This document shows, piece by piece, positions 18,991 to 27,537 of a stretch of DNA of 27,537 bases. The notes under the pieces were generated by a model. That model made no database searches. It was not told the DNA's origin and was given only the letters and a program-made list of their open reading frames with translations. Positions within the stretch are counted from its first letter, which is position 1. Every line of letters starts with the position of its first letter. The translations under genes and the position numbers were made by a program. The DNA lies in assembly GCA_033557685.1 (NCBI GenBank), contig JAWQRN010000645.1, positions 1-27,537 of the forward strand, written 5' to 3'. The DNA comes from Sperchopsis tessellata. Taxonomy: Eukaryota > Arthropoda > Insecta > Coleoptera > Hydrophilidae.

Positions 18991-20040
18991 GAGGTACATA
19001 GACTTTTAAAAAACCTTGATGCGTAATAAACTTACAATATAATAAAATTTTTCATATTCTTTGAGAAGGAACCCCACTAACTATTTCTACCTTCAGGCAT
19101 GATTGCAAAAATGAAGAAAATCAAAATATTTTAAATTGAAATAAAATAGCTTACTAGACTAAGAGTTAAAATTCTAAAGGTAGTATCATAGATTAAACGT
19201 GGCAGACTATGACCGAGCATGCTGCTGCGGAAAAATCAGGTGGGCAGGGCACCGTCATAAAGAACAATTAGCGACCAGACAGCACGCGTTTGGCCTGCTG
19301 CGACGGAATGGATGATAGTAGTGGTGGGATGGTGCAAGCCCGTGAACGGGCACGGCCTCCCCTGACGAATGCCCTGTCAGAGTTATATTACCGAAACACG
19401 CGACAACACCATGCCCGCTAGCAGAGCTTTTAAATATCCCAAAGTGGGTTTAATATTCACTCTGGTTTCGAAAGAAAGAAAGCGATAGGTGGGACCGTAG
19501 ATAATTGTCTGTGACATTACCTTTCCGTGAATTTGTAACCACAAATGCACGCTAGCCTACACCCTAATTACCTATCCTGATGAACAAACAAATTTACTGT
19601 CAAAAGATTAAAAAGATATAATTGATGGCAGGGAATCGTAACGACTGCGGATATCATTTAAAACAGAGGTAGGTTTTGGATTACAAAGATTGATGTTTAA
19701 AATGTTGGAATGGTACTTTTCTGCTAGTTTCCATTCGTTATAAGGAGTGATTTTCTTTAAAATATAACGAATATTTTGTTCCATCGTGCAATTAAGCTGA
19801 TAGAAATATAGACAAAAATGAACTAAAGTATATTTAAATCAAAATATTGGCCTGCGTATTGCATAACGTACAAACAAGAGAGCTGAAAGAAACATTTTTT
19901 TTTGTTTCTCCTCTAGGAATTTGCAATCGTGTTCTCTGTTGGAACATTAAGCAAATGTTTTGACAAAAAAAACATGTTGAGAATTGTCATCTGTTGAGAG
20001 TCTCCTCCTATCATTACTTAGCTATCAAATTACTGATTAC
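18991..20040. other. non-coding stretch with a GC-rich island
   Basis: No gene supported. It contains the GC-rich island at 19199-19400. The rest is AT-rich with no readable TE domain. Confidence 0.5.
19199..19400. other. GC-rich structured island of unknown nature
   Basis: A sharp change to about half G+C inside AT-rich DNA. Two hairpins follow each other: GCCCG-TGAA-CGGGC at 19338-19351 and CTGAC...GTCAG at about 19362-19380. No open frame on either strand gives a recognisable protein. It could be a fragment of a GC-rich repeat, an LTR or a structured RNA gene, and none of these can be confirmed. Confidence 0.4.
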
Positions 20041-20074
20041 AGCATATGTTTTATATAAAATTTTATATTAAATC

Positions 20075-21485
20075 TATATGACAGATCAAGGGGTTCAAAC
20101 CTCTTCAGTCTTCTCACTTCACGGCTATTGTCCAACAGGTTTACAGCATAGTTGTTCGTGTTGCACTTCCAGGCGGCACTGGTACTTTTTACTGGAAACT
20201 TCAATATCATCTTTCAAATGGTTCACTAGTAGTTCCCTGTGGATTTGTTTATTTCTCACATTCCAAGGAGCCTTAACTATTTACATAACCAATATTGTGG
20301 ACTAGAATATTTTCAGTATCTCGATGTTTGAAGCGCTAGCGGTCCCGCACAACTTGACACCGTACGTACATATGGGCTTAAGTATGGCTTTATATAAAAG
20401 AATCTTATTTCTAGCTAATAATTGGATTTTTTTTCACAGCAGCCGCTGTAGTTTAGTAAAATTGAGCCCAAGTTGTTTTCTTTTACTAAAGATGTGCGTT
20501 CTCCACATCATTATTCGATCTAAATGCATACCCAGATATATTGCACTTGTTAGGGAATTTTCAGGTCATTCAATAAACCTGGTGTGCATGTGTCTCCTGT
20601 CAATGTGAAGATCAGATAAACCAATTTAGTCTCATTACTTTTAATGTGCCACTTTGTTGCCTTTGCTGTACTTGATGAAGACTATCCTGGACGCCTCAAC
20701 GAAGTCACTAATGCCATTAATCCTGTGTCATCTACGAACGGTGCTACTGTCACGTTGCGTGGGGTCGGTACATTAACAGTATAGAAATATATTGGACGCG
20801 GTTCATCACACTATCCTGGGCTACGCCGGAGGAGATAGGGAATAGCCTAGGAATTTCCGCCTGAAACTTCACTTGGAAGAATCTATCTGCGAGATAAGAT
20901 TTTAAAATATTGTAAAAAGTGTCTGGTAGTCCCTTATTATCTTACCTTGCAAACGCTCGTGCCATACCTTGTCAAATTCTTATGACACATTAAGAAACGC
21001 AGCTGAATAGTAAGACTTTTCTCCCAGTTTTGGTTAATAACATTAACCTCTAGATGCACCTGTTCTATTGTGGTATGATTATTTCTAAAATCGAATTGAT
21101 GGTCCGGAATTAGCTTTCTCTGTTTTAATACAGTCTCTTGATGAGTAGCCTTTCCAGCACATTTGATAGAATTGGCATTAAGCTAATAATTCTGTAACAT
21201 GATACATTTTTCGGGGGTTTGCCCAATTTTAAAACTAAGATAATTTGAGCGAATTTCCATTACGCTGGGAAATATCCTAGTTTTAGAAATCCATTACAGA
21301 TCATGATAATTAGCAGGATAGCCTTTTTTCAGAAGTTCTCCGAGTGGTTTGGCAGTTAGCAGGTCGTACCCTAACGCCTCCTTTGGGTGTAGGCTACGGA
21401 GTATATTTATTACTTCGGATTGTTTTATTTGTCTGATTGGTAGTGAGAGTTGAAGAAGAGCATCAAGGTAAAAATATAAAACCAC
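20075..21485 (-). pseudogene. Jockey-type non-LTR retrotransposon RT, decayed
   Basis: On the minus strand from 21485 downward: RQIKQSEVINILRSLHPKEA then LGYDLLTAKPLGELLKKGYP (linker entering RT), KLIPDHQFDFRNNHTTIEQV (about 21045-21115, the IPDHQFGFR-HST block), a damaged LDV-QAFD region, FVDDTGLMA (20713-20738, the catalytic FADD motif with both Asp present), ILKPICTYGVKLCGTASASN with IEIL (about 20320-20400, normally WTYG-LWG), VKAPWNVRNKQIHRELLV, and a C-terminus GLNPLDLSY at about 20078. This order and wording identify the Jockey clade. Many frameshifts and stops make it dead. The 5' part (gag, endonuclease) is missing, as usual for truncated copies. A T/A-rich tail lies just below 20075. 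Confidence 0.9.
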
Positions 21486-21794
21486 AGAAAAAAATTAATT
21501 GCATTTGTCCACCTTGTGAAATATTAATTTTATTCAAAAAGTATTAGACAAAAGTTGTAGGTCTATTAAAATTGCACATATTATCATGTATCACTTTTTC
21601 TCGTACGACAAACGATTTCCGAGAAAAAGTAATGCCACGAATCAAGCTACTCCAACTCCAGTATAGTATATTTAGTATATTATAGTAAATTCAGTTTGCG
21701 AATTAGAGGTACATTTTCGTGTAAGTACTAATGCTTGTACTTCTATTCTCATTATCTCTTGCGTTCTATATATTTCGAGTCCCTTTCTTACTTA
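21486..21794. other. AT-rich stretch that should include the start of the 5' LTR
   Basis: The left boundary of the gypsy 5' LTR must lie here, but similarity to the 3' LTR is too weak to place it. An 11-bp perfect stem, ACTTTTTCTCG (21593-21603) with CGAGAAAAAGT (21620-21630), sits outside or at the edge of the LTR. Confidence 0.5.
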
Positions 21795-21898
21795 TTTTCG
21801 CCAATCTGTTGTAAACCTACGAGTTGTAAGCTAGTTTTAAGTTATTATTTAGTAAATAAATAAATCCAAGAATTTGAACTTTATTTCAATATACCACA
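21795..21898 (+). repeat. Ty3/gypsy 5' LTR, right part
   Basis: From TTTTCGCCA at 21795 to the terminal ATACCACA at 21898 this aligns with 26463-26567 with scattered differences and small indels. It ends in ACA, the usual LTR end, and is followed at once by a primer-binding-site-like sequence. The divergence between the two LTRs shows that the insertion is old. Confidence 0.8.
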
Positions 21899-21915
21899 AT
21901 TGGCGACGAGGATTA
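21899..21915 (+). other. primer binding site of the gypsy element
   Basis: ATTGGCGACGAGGATTA directly follows the LTR end. TGGCGACGAGG-type sequences at this place are found in many insect Ty3/gypsy elements, where a tRNA 3' end pairs to prime minus-strand DNA. I cannot say which tRNA is complementary. Confidence 0.6.
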
Positions 21916-22612
21916 AAGTGGGTAGAGATAAATTCTGCGAAGGATTGCAGATAGTAAGTAAACAAGAACTAACCAGCATGGCACTAATTGTATCGATTCA
22001 AGAGTATAACACCTCAGATAATTGTAACAAGTTCGAAAAAAGATTGGAGCAATACTTCACAGCCAACCCAGTACCGATTGATAGGAAGGGTGCACGTTAT
22101 TATCGGTGATAAGGGCAGATATCTATGACGCACTACGGGATTTGTGTTATCCGGTGCTGCCCAAACGCAAAAGGTACAGTCAATTATGTGAAGTTCTCGG
22201 GGGCTAATTTGTTCCGGATGTGTCGATTTTCAAAGAAAGTCTACAATTTTATCAAGCAAAACAAGTACAAAATGAATCGGTAAATGACTGGTATGTCAGA
22301 TTGAAAAAAGTATCGAAGGAGTGTTCATTTGATGCAGATCTGACTAGTATATTAAATGTCAAGTTTATAGTGAGATTGAAGAACCAACTGTTTGAAACAT
22401 TGTGTGACACAGCAACAGACGTCAACACATTACCACAGATTTTAGTCATGGCGGTTAAAAAAGAGGTAAACTTAACGAAGGCAACTGTGTCCGTCAACAA
22501 GATGAGTAGAGCACCAGCTAAAGGACCAAAAACAAGTGGGGTCAAGGTGATCGCTGAGGAGAAATGTCAAATGACAAAGAGTCCAGAAGAAATTGTGTTG
22601 TGCATGTGGTGA
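21900..22612 (+). pseudogene. Ty3/gypsy gag, decayed
   Basis: The first frame gives MALIVSIQEYNTSDNCNKFE and RLEQYFTANPV from 21960, the usual start of an insect gypsy gag. A frameshift near 22106 moves to a second frame with VIRADIYDALRDLCYPVLPK and a stop at 22205-22207. That frame then gives VSIFKESLQFYQAKQVQNES, VNDWYVRLKKVSKECSFDAD and FETLCDTATDV. This is the capsid-like region of gag that packages the RNA into particles. Phrases such as QNESVNDW...L..VSKECSF are typical of mag-like insect gypsy elements (tentative). It is followed, after another frameshift at about 22593, by the zinc-knuckle frame. Confidence 0.87.
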
Positions 22613-23126
22613 AGGTAACCACAAGTTCAACAACTGTAAGAACAGTCAATATAAAGGTAATATATGTGGTAAAGTAGGGCATTTGTCCATAACCTGCAAG
22701 AAACAAAGCAAGCAGAATTATTTGAAAACAGAGAGGGAACATTCTGATTACTCTCTGTACAACTTATCATTGAAAAACGCACCAATTTTTATCATTATCA
22801 AGCTAAATAATTTGGAAGTTAAAATGGAGTTAGCTACTGGTGCTGGCGTTTCGGTAATAAATCACAATTTATATAAAGAAACAATCCGTGACTGTCCATT
22901 GAAAAATTCTGAAATTGTTTTACGTTATTATATGGGTAAAGCTATTTATCCTATAGGAGAAATGTGTGTAAATGTGGATATCAATAATATTGAAAAAGCA
23001 TTTTCATTGTTAGTAATTAAAGGTTGTGGTCCACCATTAGTAGGCCGAGATTGGGTCAGAATTTTTAATATTAAGGATATTAAAATACATTCAGTTGAGG
23101 TAGCAATAATAGACGATATTTTTTAA
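22593..23126 (+). pseudogene. Ty3/gypsy nucleocapsid zinc knuckles and aspartic protease, decayed
   Basis: A perfect CCHC knuckle reads CACGEGNHKFNNC, counted from the preceding Cys (C-x2-C-x4-H-x4-C). A second, GNICGKVGHLSITC, has lost its first Cys to Gly. These bind RNA in the particle. After a spacer, the protease part shows NAPIFIIIKLNNLEVKMELA followed by TGAGVSVINHNLY. The active-site motif of retroviral-type proteases is D-T/S-G, and here it reads ATG, so the catalytic Asp is an Ala. GPPLVGRDWVRIF near the end is the conserved block at the protease C-terminus in insect gypsy elements. The frame stays open for 177 codons, the longest in the window. Confidence 0.88.
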
Positions 23127-23890
23127 GGGTTTGAAGATATATTTGATGAAGAGTTAGGTTGATTAAATTGCAATTAGAAGAAAATGCTATACCAACTTTC
23201 TGGAAACAAGGGTTTTGCCTTTTTCGTTTAAAATAATGAATTAAATACATTAGAAGGGTTGGGTGTTATTAAATGGATTGAGACTAGTCAGTGGGGTACA
23301 CAGTGGGGTTCCCGTACTTAAAACCTATGGATATGTTAGAAAATGTGCAGATTATCGATGAATTATTCATTGCATTGCAAGGTAGAGTAGAGTTCACTAA
23401 GCTTGATTTGAGTCAAGCATACAACCAACTGGAACTTGAAGACGATTCAAGGAGAATCTTATCATGGAGTATACATAAAGGAATTTATGAAGTGAATAGG
23501 TTACCTTTCGGGATAAAGCTTGCTTAAAATATTTTGCAAGGTTGTAAGGGGGTAGTGTCGTTGGTGGATGATATACTAGTCACAGGAAAGAAACCGGGAG
23601 GAACATTTGATTATTTTACAAGTAGTTTTAGGAAAACAAAGGGAAGCAGGTTTAAAATTGAAATAGACAAAATGTGAATTCAACCTAAAGTAAAATATCT
23701 AGGGTACATTGTAGATAAGCCCGGTTTAGAAAGAGATCCAGAGAAAATTGTCGCATTGGCAGATATACCAATTCCGCAAAAAGCACAACAGGTTAAATCT
23801 TTTGCTGGGTTAATTAATTACTATATTCTATTTATAAAAAAATTATCAACGTTAATGCAACCAATATATAAAGGAAGCATGCAAAATTCC
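23127..23890 (+). pseudogene. Ty3/gypsy reverse transcriptase, decayed
   Basis: Pieces of the N-terminal RT (FEDIFDEELG, KLQLEENAIPTFW-type wording, EGLGVIKWIETSQWGT) are readable across frames from 23130 to 23300. Then one frame gives RVEFTKLDLSQAYNQLELED with the first catalytic Asp (23404-23406), GIYEVNRLPFGIKLA, a stop at 23525-23527, and in the same frame NILQGCKGVVSLVDDILVTG with the catalytic V-D-D at 23564-23572. A few residues of the FQ-xM block are missing there. Next comes PKVKYLGYIVDKPGLERDPE with KIVALADIPIPQKAQQVKSF, AGLINYY (23685-23825). Both catalytic sites are intact but the frame is broken. Confidence 0.9.
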
Positions 23891-23899
23891 TTTGAACAA

Positions 23900-24330
23900 C
23901 TCGGTGTAAGAATCTTTTATTAATGTAAAGTAAGCAGTAGCCTCAGATATAATTTTGACACAATAGTATCCTGATTTACCGCTAAAAGTTTTATGTGACG
24001 CTTCAATAACAGGCATCGGAACAGTACTAACACATGTTTTTCCTGGAAATTCAGAAAAGCCAATAGTATTTGTTTCAAATATGTTAATGTCAGCAGAGAA
24101 AAAGTATTCAAACATTGATCGGAAGCATTAACATAATTTCATGGGGTGAAAATTTATATTAGTTACCAATCACGTTTGTTGGCTTTATTCGGCAAACATA
24201 CCAAGTTTAGCTTCGAGTCGATTACAACGATGGGCAGTGTTTCTATCTAATTTCCAGTATAAAATAGAGTATTTTAAAGGAAAAATTAACAAAGTAGTAG
24301 ATTGCTTAAGTCGTTTACTTTTAAACATAA
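23900..24330 (+). pseudogene. Ty3/gypsy RNase H domain, decayed
   Basis: The plus strand reads LPLKVLCDASITGIGTVLTH (after the frame change at about 23970), then VFPGNSEKPIVFVSNMLMSA, EKKYSNIDREAL (24060-24120) and, after a gap, LLALFGKHTKFS, with KIEYFKGKINKVVDCLSRLL near 24260-24315. These are the RNase H blocks that remove the RNA strand during reverse transcription. DAS carries a catalytic Asp and SAEKKY a catalytic Glu. Two minus-strand open frames at 23852-24115 are shadows of it. Confidence 0.85.
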
Positions 24331-24360
24331 ACTTTATTTCAAATAATTCGGGGCATATAT

Positions 24361-24656
24361 AAATGCTATTAATGAATCTAAATTAGCTTTAAATGCAATA
24401 AAGATAGCAAGTGAGTGTGGACACAATCCTATAATAAGTAAAGTAATAGATTATGTGGAGCATGGTAGGGAAAATCACATTGAGTCGTTCGATTTAATAG
24501 ATTATATCAGGCATAAGAATGAATTATCAGTAGAGAAAGGAGTTCTTTTATGGAGTTATAGAGTCGTGATACCGCCAAAATTTCGACATAATATTTTTGA
24601 AGAACTGCATAGCTCACTCGACTTAAATTCTCGTATTAAATACTATGTTAAGAGTT
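24361..24656 (+). pseudogene. Ty3/gypsy integrase N-terminal region, cut by foldback insertion
   Basis: From about 24370 the frame gives NESKLALNAIKIASECGHNP, IDYVEHGRENHIESFDLIDY and, from 24500, KNELSVEKGVLLWSYRVVIP with PPKFRHNIFEELHSSLDL. This is the linker and the first half of the zinc-binding region before the integrase core, where ELHSSHxG is normal. The His and Gly following LHSS are lost. The coding match stops at YYVKS exactly where the foldback element starts. Confidence 0.85.
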
Positions 24657-25421
24657 AGAATTTGTAGCTTCCTTGGCCACTCATGAATGTGTTATTTTAA
24701 TATTTGATAAATCAAATATCGAGCAAACCAGCCAAGTCAATAAAAATTGAAGGGAAACAAGTCGAATTGCAGTGGACATGTGTTTATGTCATTAAGACTT
24801 CACAAGCACTACTCTAGTTAGTAATTAACTGTACCCCACGGACGAATACATATTTTATTCCTTGTATATATGATTTAAGATTGTTAGTGAGCATATTATG
24901 GGAGGTATCGCAATGTTTCAATGTTGCAATTGAATAATTATTACGCTACTTAGATATAAATCTACACAAAATTACCATGATCGTATTAGAATAAGAATTT
25001 GTAGCTTCCTTGGCCGTATATGAATGTGCTATTGTAATATTTGATAAATCAAATATCGAGCAAATCGGCCAAGTCAATATATTAAATGCAGAAATCAAAT
25101 TCTAATTCTAATACGAAAATGGCAATTTCGTGTACATTAATATGTGATTGGCGTAATGATTATTCAATTGCGATACCTCTCATAATATACTCAATCACGA
25201 TCTCAAAGCATATATTCAAGGAATGAAATATGTATGCGTACGTGGGGTACAGCTAATTACTAACTAGAACAGTGTTGATGAAGTCTTAATGACAGAAATG
25301 CGTGTCCACTGCAATTCGGTTTGTTTTCCCTTATTTTTCTTAATAAATTTGTTTTCTGCATTTAATATATTGACTTGGCTGGTTTGCTCGATATTTTATT
25401 TATCAAATATTTAAAGAACAC
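24657..25421. mobile_element. foldback element inserted in the gypsy integrase
   Basis: The left arm (24657-24995) and right arm (25100-25421) are inverse copies. Both carry the tip words GATAAAT, ATCGAGCAAACCAGCC and AAGTCAAT, and a body including GAATTGCAGTGGACA, AGTTAGTAATTA and GAGGTATCGCAA read inward. At the centre (24997-25096) sits a further complete tip, GAATTTGTAGCTTCCTTGGC..., flanked by CGTATTAGAAT and ATTCTAATACG. The right tip lacks about 33 bp compared with the left. No coding region exists, so it is non-autonomous. It separates the two parts of the gypsy integrase. Flanking ATGTTAAGAGTT (24645) and ATGTTGAGAGTT (25422) may be a target duplication. Confidence 0.85.
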
Positions 25422-25424
25422 ATG

Positions 25425-25783
25425 TTGAGAGTTGCTATTTGTTGCTATAAAGCAAGGCCTGACCAAATGAAAACAATTTTAGCCCCATGACCGAGACCGG
25501 CATATCTTTATCAAAGAAATCAAACAGATAAGTTGGGTCCGTTAAGAGGAAAAATGCTTTTAATAGTGTTGGATCTTTTTCAAAGTAACCGGTAATATTT
25601 TTAATGATTTTCACCAATAAAGATTCAACAGTCGAAAAAAAATAAGAGAAACATTTACGAGATTAGGAATACCAGAAGTTATTGTCAGTGATAACGGACC
25701 GCAATTTTTTCTGAAAACTTTAAAATTGTTTGTCAAATGAATGGTGTGAAGCATGAAAACATGGTACCTATAAAAGTCAATTT
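25425..25783 (+). pseudogene. Ty3/gypsy integrase core, decayed
   Basis: On the plus strand: ARPDQMKTILAP (about 25455), TDKLGPLRGKMLLIVLDLFQ (25510-25570, where TD carries the first catalytic Asp), STVEKK, then RETFTRLGIPEVIVSDNGPQ followed by FF (25645-25710) with the second catalytic Asp in SDNG. The catalytic Glu region (normally a few dozen residues later) is unreadable. The integrase inserts the DNA copy into the genome. Several frameshifts are present. The minus-strand open frame at 25435-25617 is a shadow. Confidence 0.87.
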
Positions 25784-26280
25784 ATGAAAATACTGATTAC
25801 CAACCTAGGAATTACATTGAAGAGTGCTGTCAGTAAATTCATAATGAGTTACCGAAATGGTCAACATTGTACTACGGAGGAAACTCCATCAAAATTGCTC
25901 ACTGGTAGAGAAGTTAGATCACGGTTAAATTTAATAAAACCAAACACCAGTAGCAACAATAAAATTCTAAACCAATTAAATAATTATAAGGGTAGGGGCC
26001 GTAAAGAATTTTTGTGTAGGGGAGAGAGTATACGCGAGAGACTACAAAGATCCGAATAAAAAGCCTTTTTTCAGTAGACAGTGATAGTAGTTTAAAATGG
26101 GTTAGACACGCAAATCAGCTGTTCGAAAGTAAAAATAATGTTAATTGTAATGATCCAGATTTTAACTCCATTCCAAATTCTAAATTGAACACACAAAACC
26201 GCGATAAATCTAGAAACGAAGAACAAATTGGTGCAAAACCTGAAGAACAATCAAACGAAAGTGATGTGAACAAGTGACGA
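25784..26280 (+). pseudogene. Ty3/gypsy integrase C-terminal region, decayed
   Basis: LKSAVSKFIMSYRNGQHCTT followed by EETPSKLLTGREVRSRLNLI (25830-25940) is the well-kept block after the integrase core in insect gypsy elements. After a frame change near 26030, RDYKDPNKKPFFS and LKWVRHANQLFE (26040-26130) match the C-terminal region, which ends with the RHANQL motif. A hydrophilic tail rich in Asn, Glu and Lys closes the frame at about 26278. No envelope gene follows, and the 3' LTR starts about 85 bp later. Confidence 0.85.
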
Positions 26281-26364
26281 GAAATGTCGGGTCAAGACGT
26301 TCTAAAAGACAATTTAGAAAGCATGTACGGACTTTTATACTTTTTTGTCATCTTCAGGCGGAGA

Positions 26365-26567
26365 TGTCATAAATATTTAAAAGTAATTGTTTTTCAATTG
26401 TTATGTTTCTTTTTACTTTCTAGGGTTGGCAGAAGAATATTACCATCTAAATAGAAAACTTGTTTTCGCCATTCTGTTGTGAACCTTAGAGTTGTACGTT
26501 AGTTTTAAGTTATTATTTTGTATGTAAATAAATCCAAAAAATAAAACTTTTTTTTAAATATACCACA
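26365..26567 (+). repeat. Ty3/gypsy 3' LTR
   Basis: Starts TGTCATAAATATTT after a short purine-rich run, AGGCGGAGA, the usual polypurine tract place. Ends TATACCACA like the 5' LTR. The right half (26463-26567) aligns with 21795-21898. The left half is poorly matched, so the start is less sure than the end. Confidence 0.75.
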
Positions 26568-27164
26568 GTTTCTAAGAATGCAGGTGAACCGACGAAGCTA
26601 AGGCATTCCGCGAGACGTACGGCTGAATCACTCGTCCGAAATTTGAAATGACATTTGCAGTGCATTATATTGTTAATAATAACAAAAGATGAAACTATTT
26701 AGACTCATGTTGTCTGCAATACATGTGCCAGGGATATAAAAATATTTCCTATTCAATGTTCAACACATATTAGATTTTAAACATGCAGAGTGGTGTAAAT
26801 AATTTAACCCAAACCTGATCTATGGGATCAAAAATCTCGTCTTAAATGATTGAACATAGAACATCGACCCTCACATAAATTTACCTCGGTACACTATGAA
26901 ATCTATGTTAATATATGAACACCAAGCCAAATTAAGGAATCTTCGTACTACCGTTAGTATGAGCGATGTTTTCTAATCAGTTGAAATGAACCGAGAGGTA
27001 TGTACTTTATCAACTGATTTCTGTAAGTTTTTTATAAGACGAATGTATATCTCTAAATTACTATGTTGTTATTTCAAAAAACCCATAGATATCTTCATTT
27101 TCCATAACACGCTATGAATTATTTCATAGTAACGTAAACAATAATCTCTGTTAGTGTTTCTAAA
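26568..27164. other. AT-rich stretch without supported features
   Basis: No open frame or repeat of note. The first 70 bp (CGACGAAGC, GCGAGACGTACGG) are richer in G+C than the rest. Confidence 0.5.
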
Positions 27165-27395
27165 GTCGTTGTTGACCCTTATACGGCTCGAAGGACCAAA
27201 ATGTTATTACTACTCCGGTTCGGAGGATTAAAATGTTGACACTTATACGAAGAACAAAAATGTTGGGGCTTATCTGGTTAGAAGGATCAAAATGTTAGTA
27301 CTTATTCGGCTTGAATGAAAAAGTTGTTAATTATACGCGCGAAGGAGCAAAATGTTTGGGTATGTAAGAGTTTACTTGGAAGGACCAAATTGAAC
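27165..27395 (+). repeat. degenerate minisatellite, unit about 32 bp, related to Penelope terminal repeat
   Basis: Six to seven imperfect units of 27-37 bp, each with GAAGGA-x-CAAAATGTT followed by a block like ACTTATACGG. Clear units start near 27190, 27222, 27249, 27281, 27313 and 27341. The unit resembles GGGCGAAATGTTGGCACTTA followed by TTCGAG at 17022-17048 in the Penelope terminal repeat. No coding meaning is seen. Confidence 0.7.
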
Positions 27396-27537
27396 TGTAA
27401 ATATAATGCCGTGGATTATGTCTCGTGTAAATAGAAGTGAATTTCTTGTATGTAAATTTCAGTAAATTGTTTTCGCTTACTTTAATTTCAATACCTGCAG
27501 ACGTGTGATTGTATGGGCTTCTCTTATCTTGCTTTAT

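Noticed and set aside
20078..20608. Two plus-strand open frames
   Set aside because: The minus strand carries the Jockey C-terminal region in this place.
22252..22742. Two minus-strand open frames with hydrophobic residues
   Set aside because: They overlap gag and zinc-knuckle coding on the plus strand.
23852..24115. Two minus-strand open frames
   Set aside because: They overlap the plus-strand RNase H blocks (VLCDAS, SAEKKYSNIDREAL) of the gypsy element.
25435..25617. Minus-strand 60-codon open frame
   Set aside because: Plus strand of the same DNA reads as gypsy integrase core (LGPLRGKMLLIVLD), so this is a shadow.
1..27537. CRISPR array, bacterial operons or phage genes
   Set aside because: No regularly spaced identical repeats, no dense long open frames. 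All recognised proteins are eukaryotic TE types.

Overview
This is an AT-rich stretch of arthropod (probably insect) genomic DNA. There are no operons, ribosome binding sites or dense bacterial-type genes. What is recognisable is a graveyard of eukaryotic transposable elements typical of large, repeat-rich insect genomes: mariner, an IS630/Tc1-type DDE element, piggyBac, Jockey, other non-LTR retrotransposons, a Penelope-like element and a Ty3/gypsy element. One stretch looks like the last exon of a host gene. I cannot name the species or order. Almost every TE open frame carries stop codons, frameshifts or lost catalytic residues, so nothing here looks able to move on its own.

Layout. 1-408: mariner N-terminal half (minus strand) with its terminal inverted repeat. 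409-3062: non-coding, with a Penelope terminal-repeat remnant near 2831 and a dispersed repeat near 514. 3063-4162: DDE transposon with about 58-bp inverted repeats and a decayed minus-strand transposase. 4163-7570: mostly featureless, with a less AT-rich island at 5340-5870. 7581-7790: palindromic MITE. 7840-8245: AP-endonuclease domain of a non-LTR element. 8462-8797: probable terminal coding exon of a host gene (plus strand). 8798-10600: 3' flank and AT-rich DNA. 10620-11455: minus-strand reverse transcriptase (RT) of a second non-LTR element. 12340-13370: unidentified open frames on both strands. 13580-15310: third non-LTR element. 15670-17200: fourth non-LTR RT, interrupted by two Penelope 3' ends lying head to head. 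17690-18990: piggyBac transposase. 19199-19400: GC-rich island of unknown nature. 20075-21485: minus-strand Jockey RT. About 21700-26567: decayed Ty3/gypsy element with both LTR ends, itself interrupted at 24657-25421 by a foldback element of the same family as the MITE at 7.6 kb. 27165-27395: degenerate minisatellite whose unit resembles the Penelope terminal repeat.

How the parts relate. The clearest history is nested insertion: foldback element into gypsy, and Penelope into a non-LTR element. The most unusual items are the Penelope inverted repeat, with a hammerhead-like hairpin whose stem appears to covary between copies; the Penelope-like minisatellite at the right edge; the foldback/MITE family at two distant loci; and the unidentified coding fragments at 12.3-13.4 kb. 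No computation was run. All alignments were made by eye, and family names rest on motif recognition.
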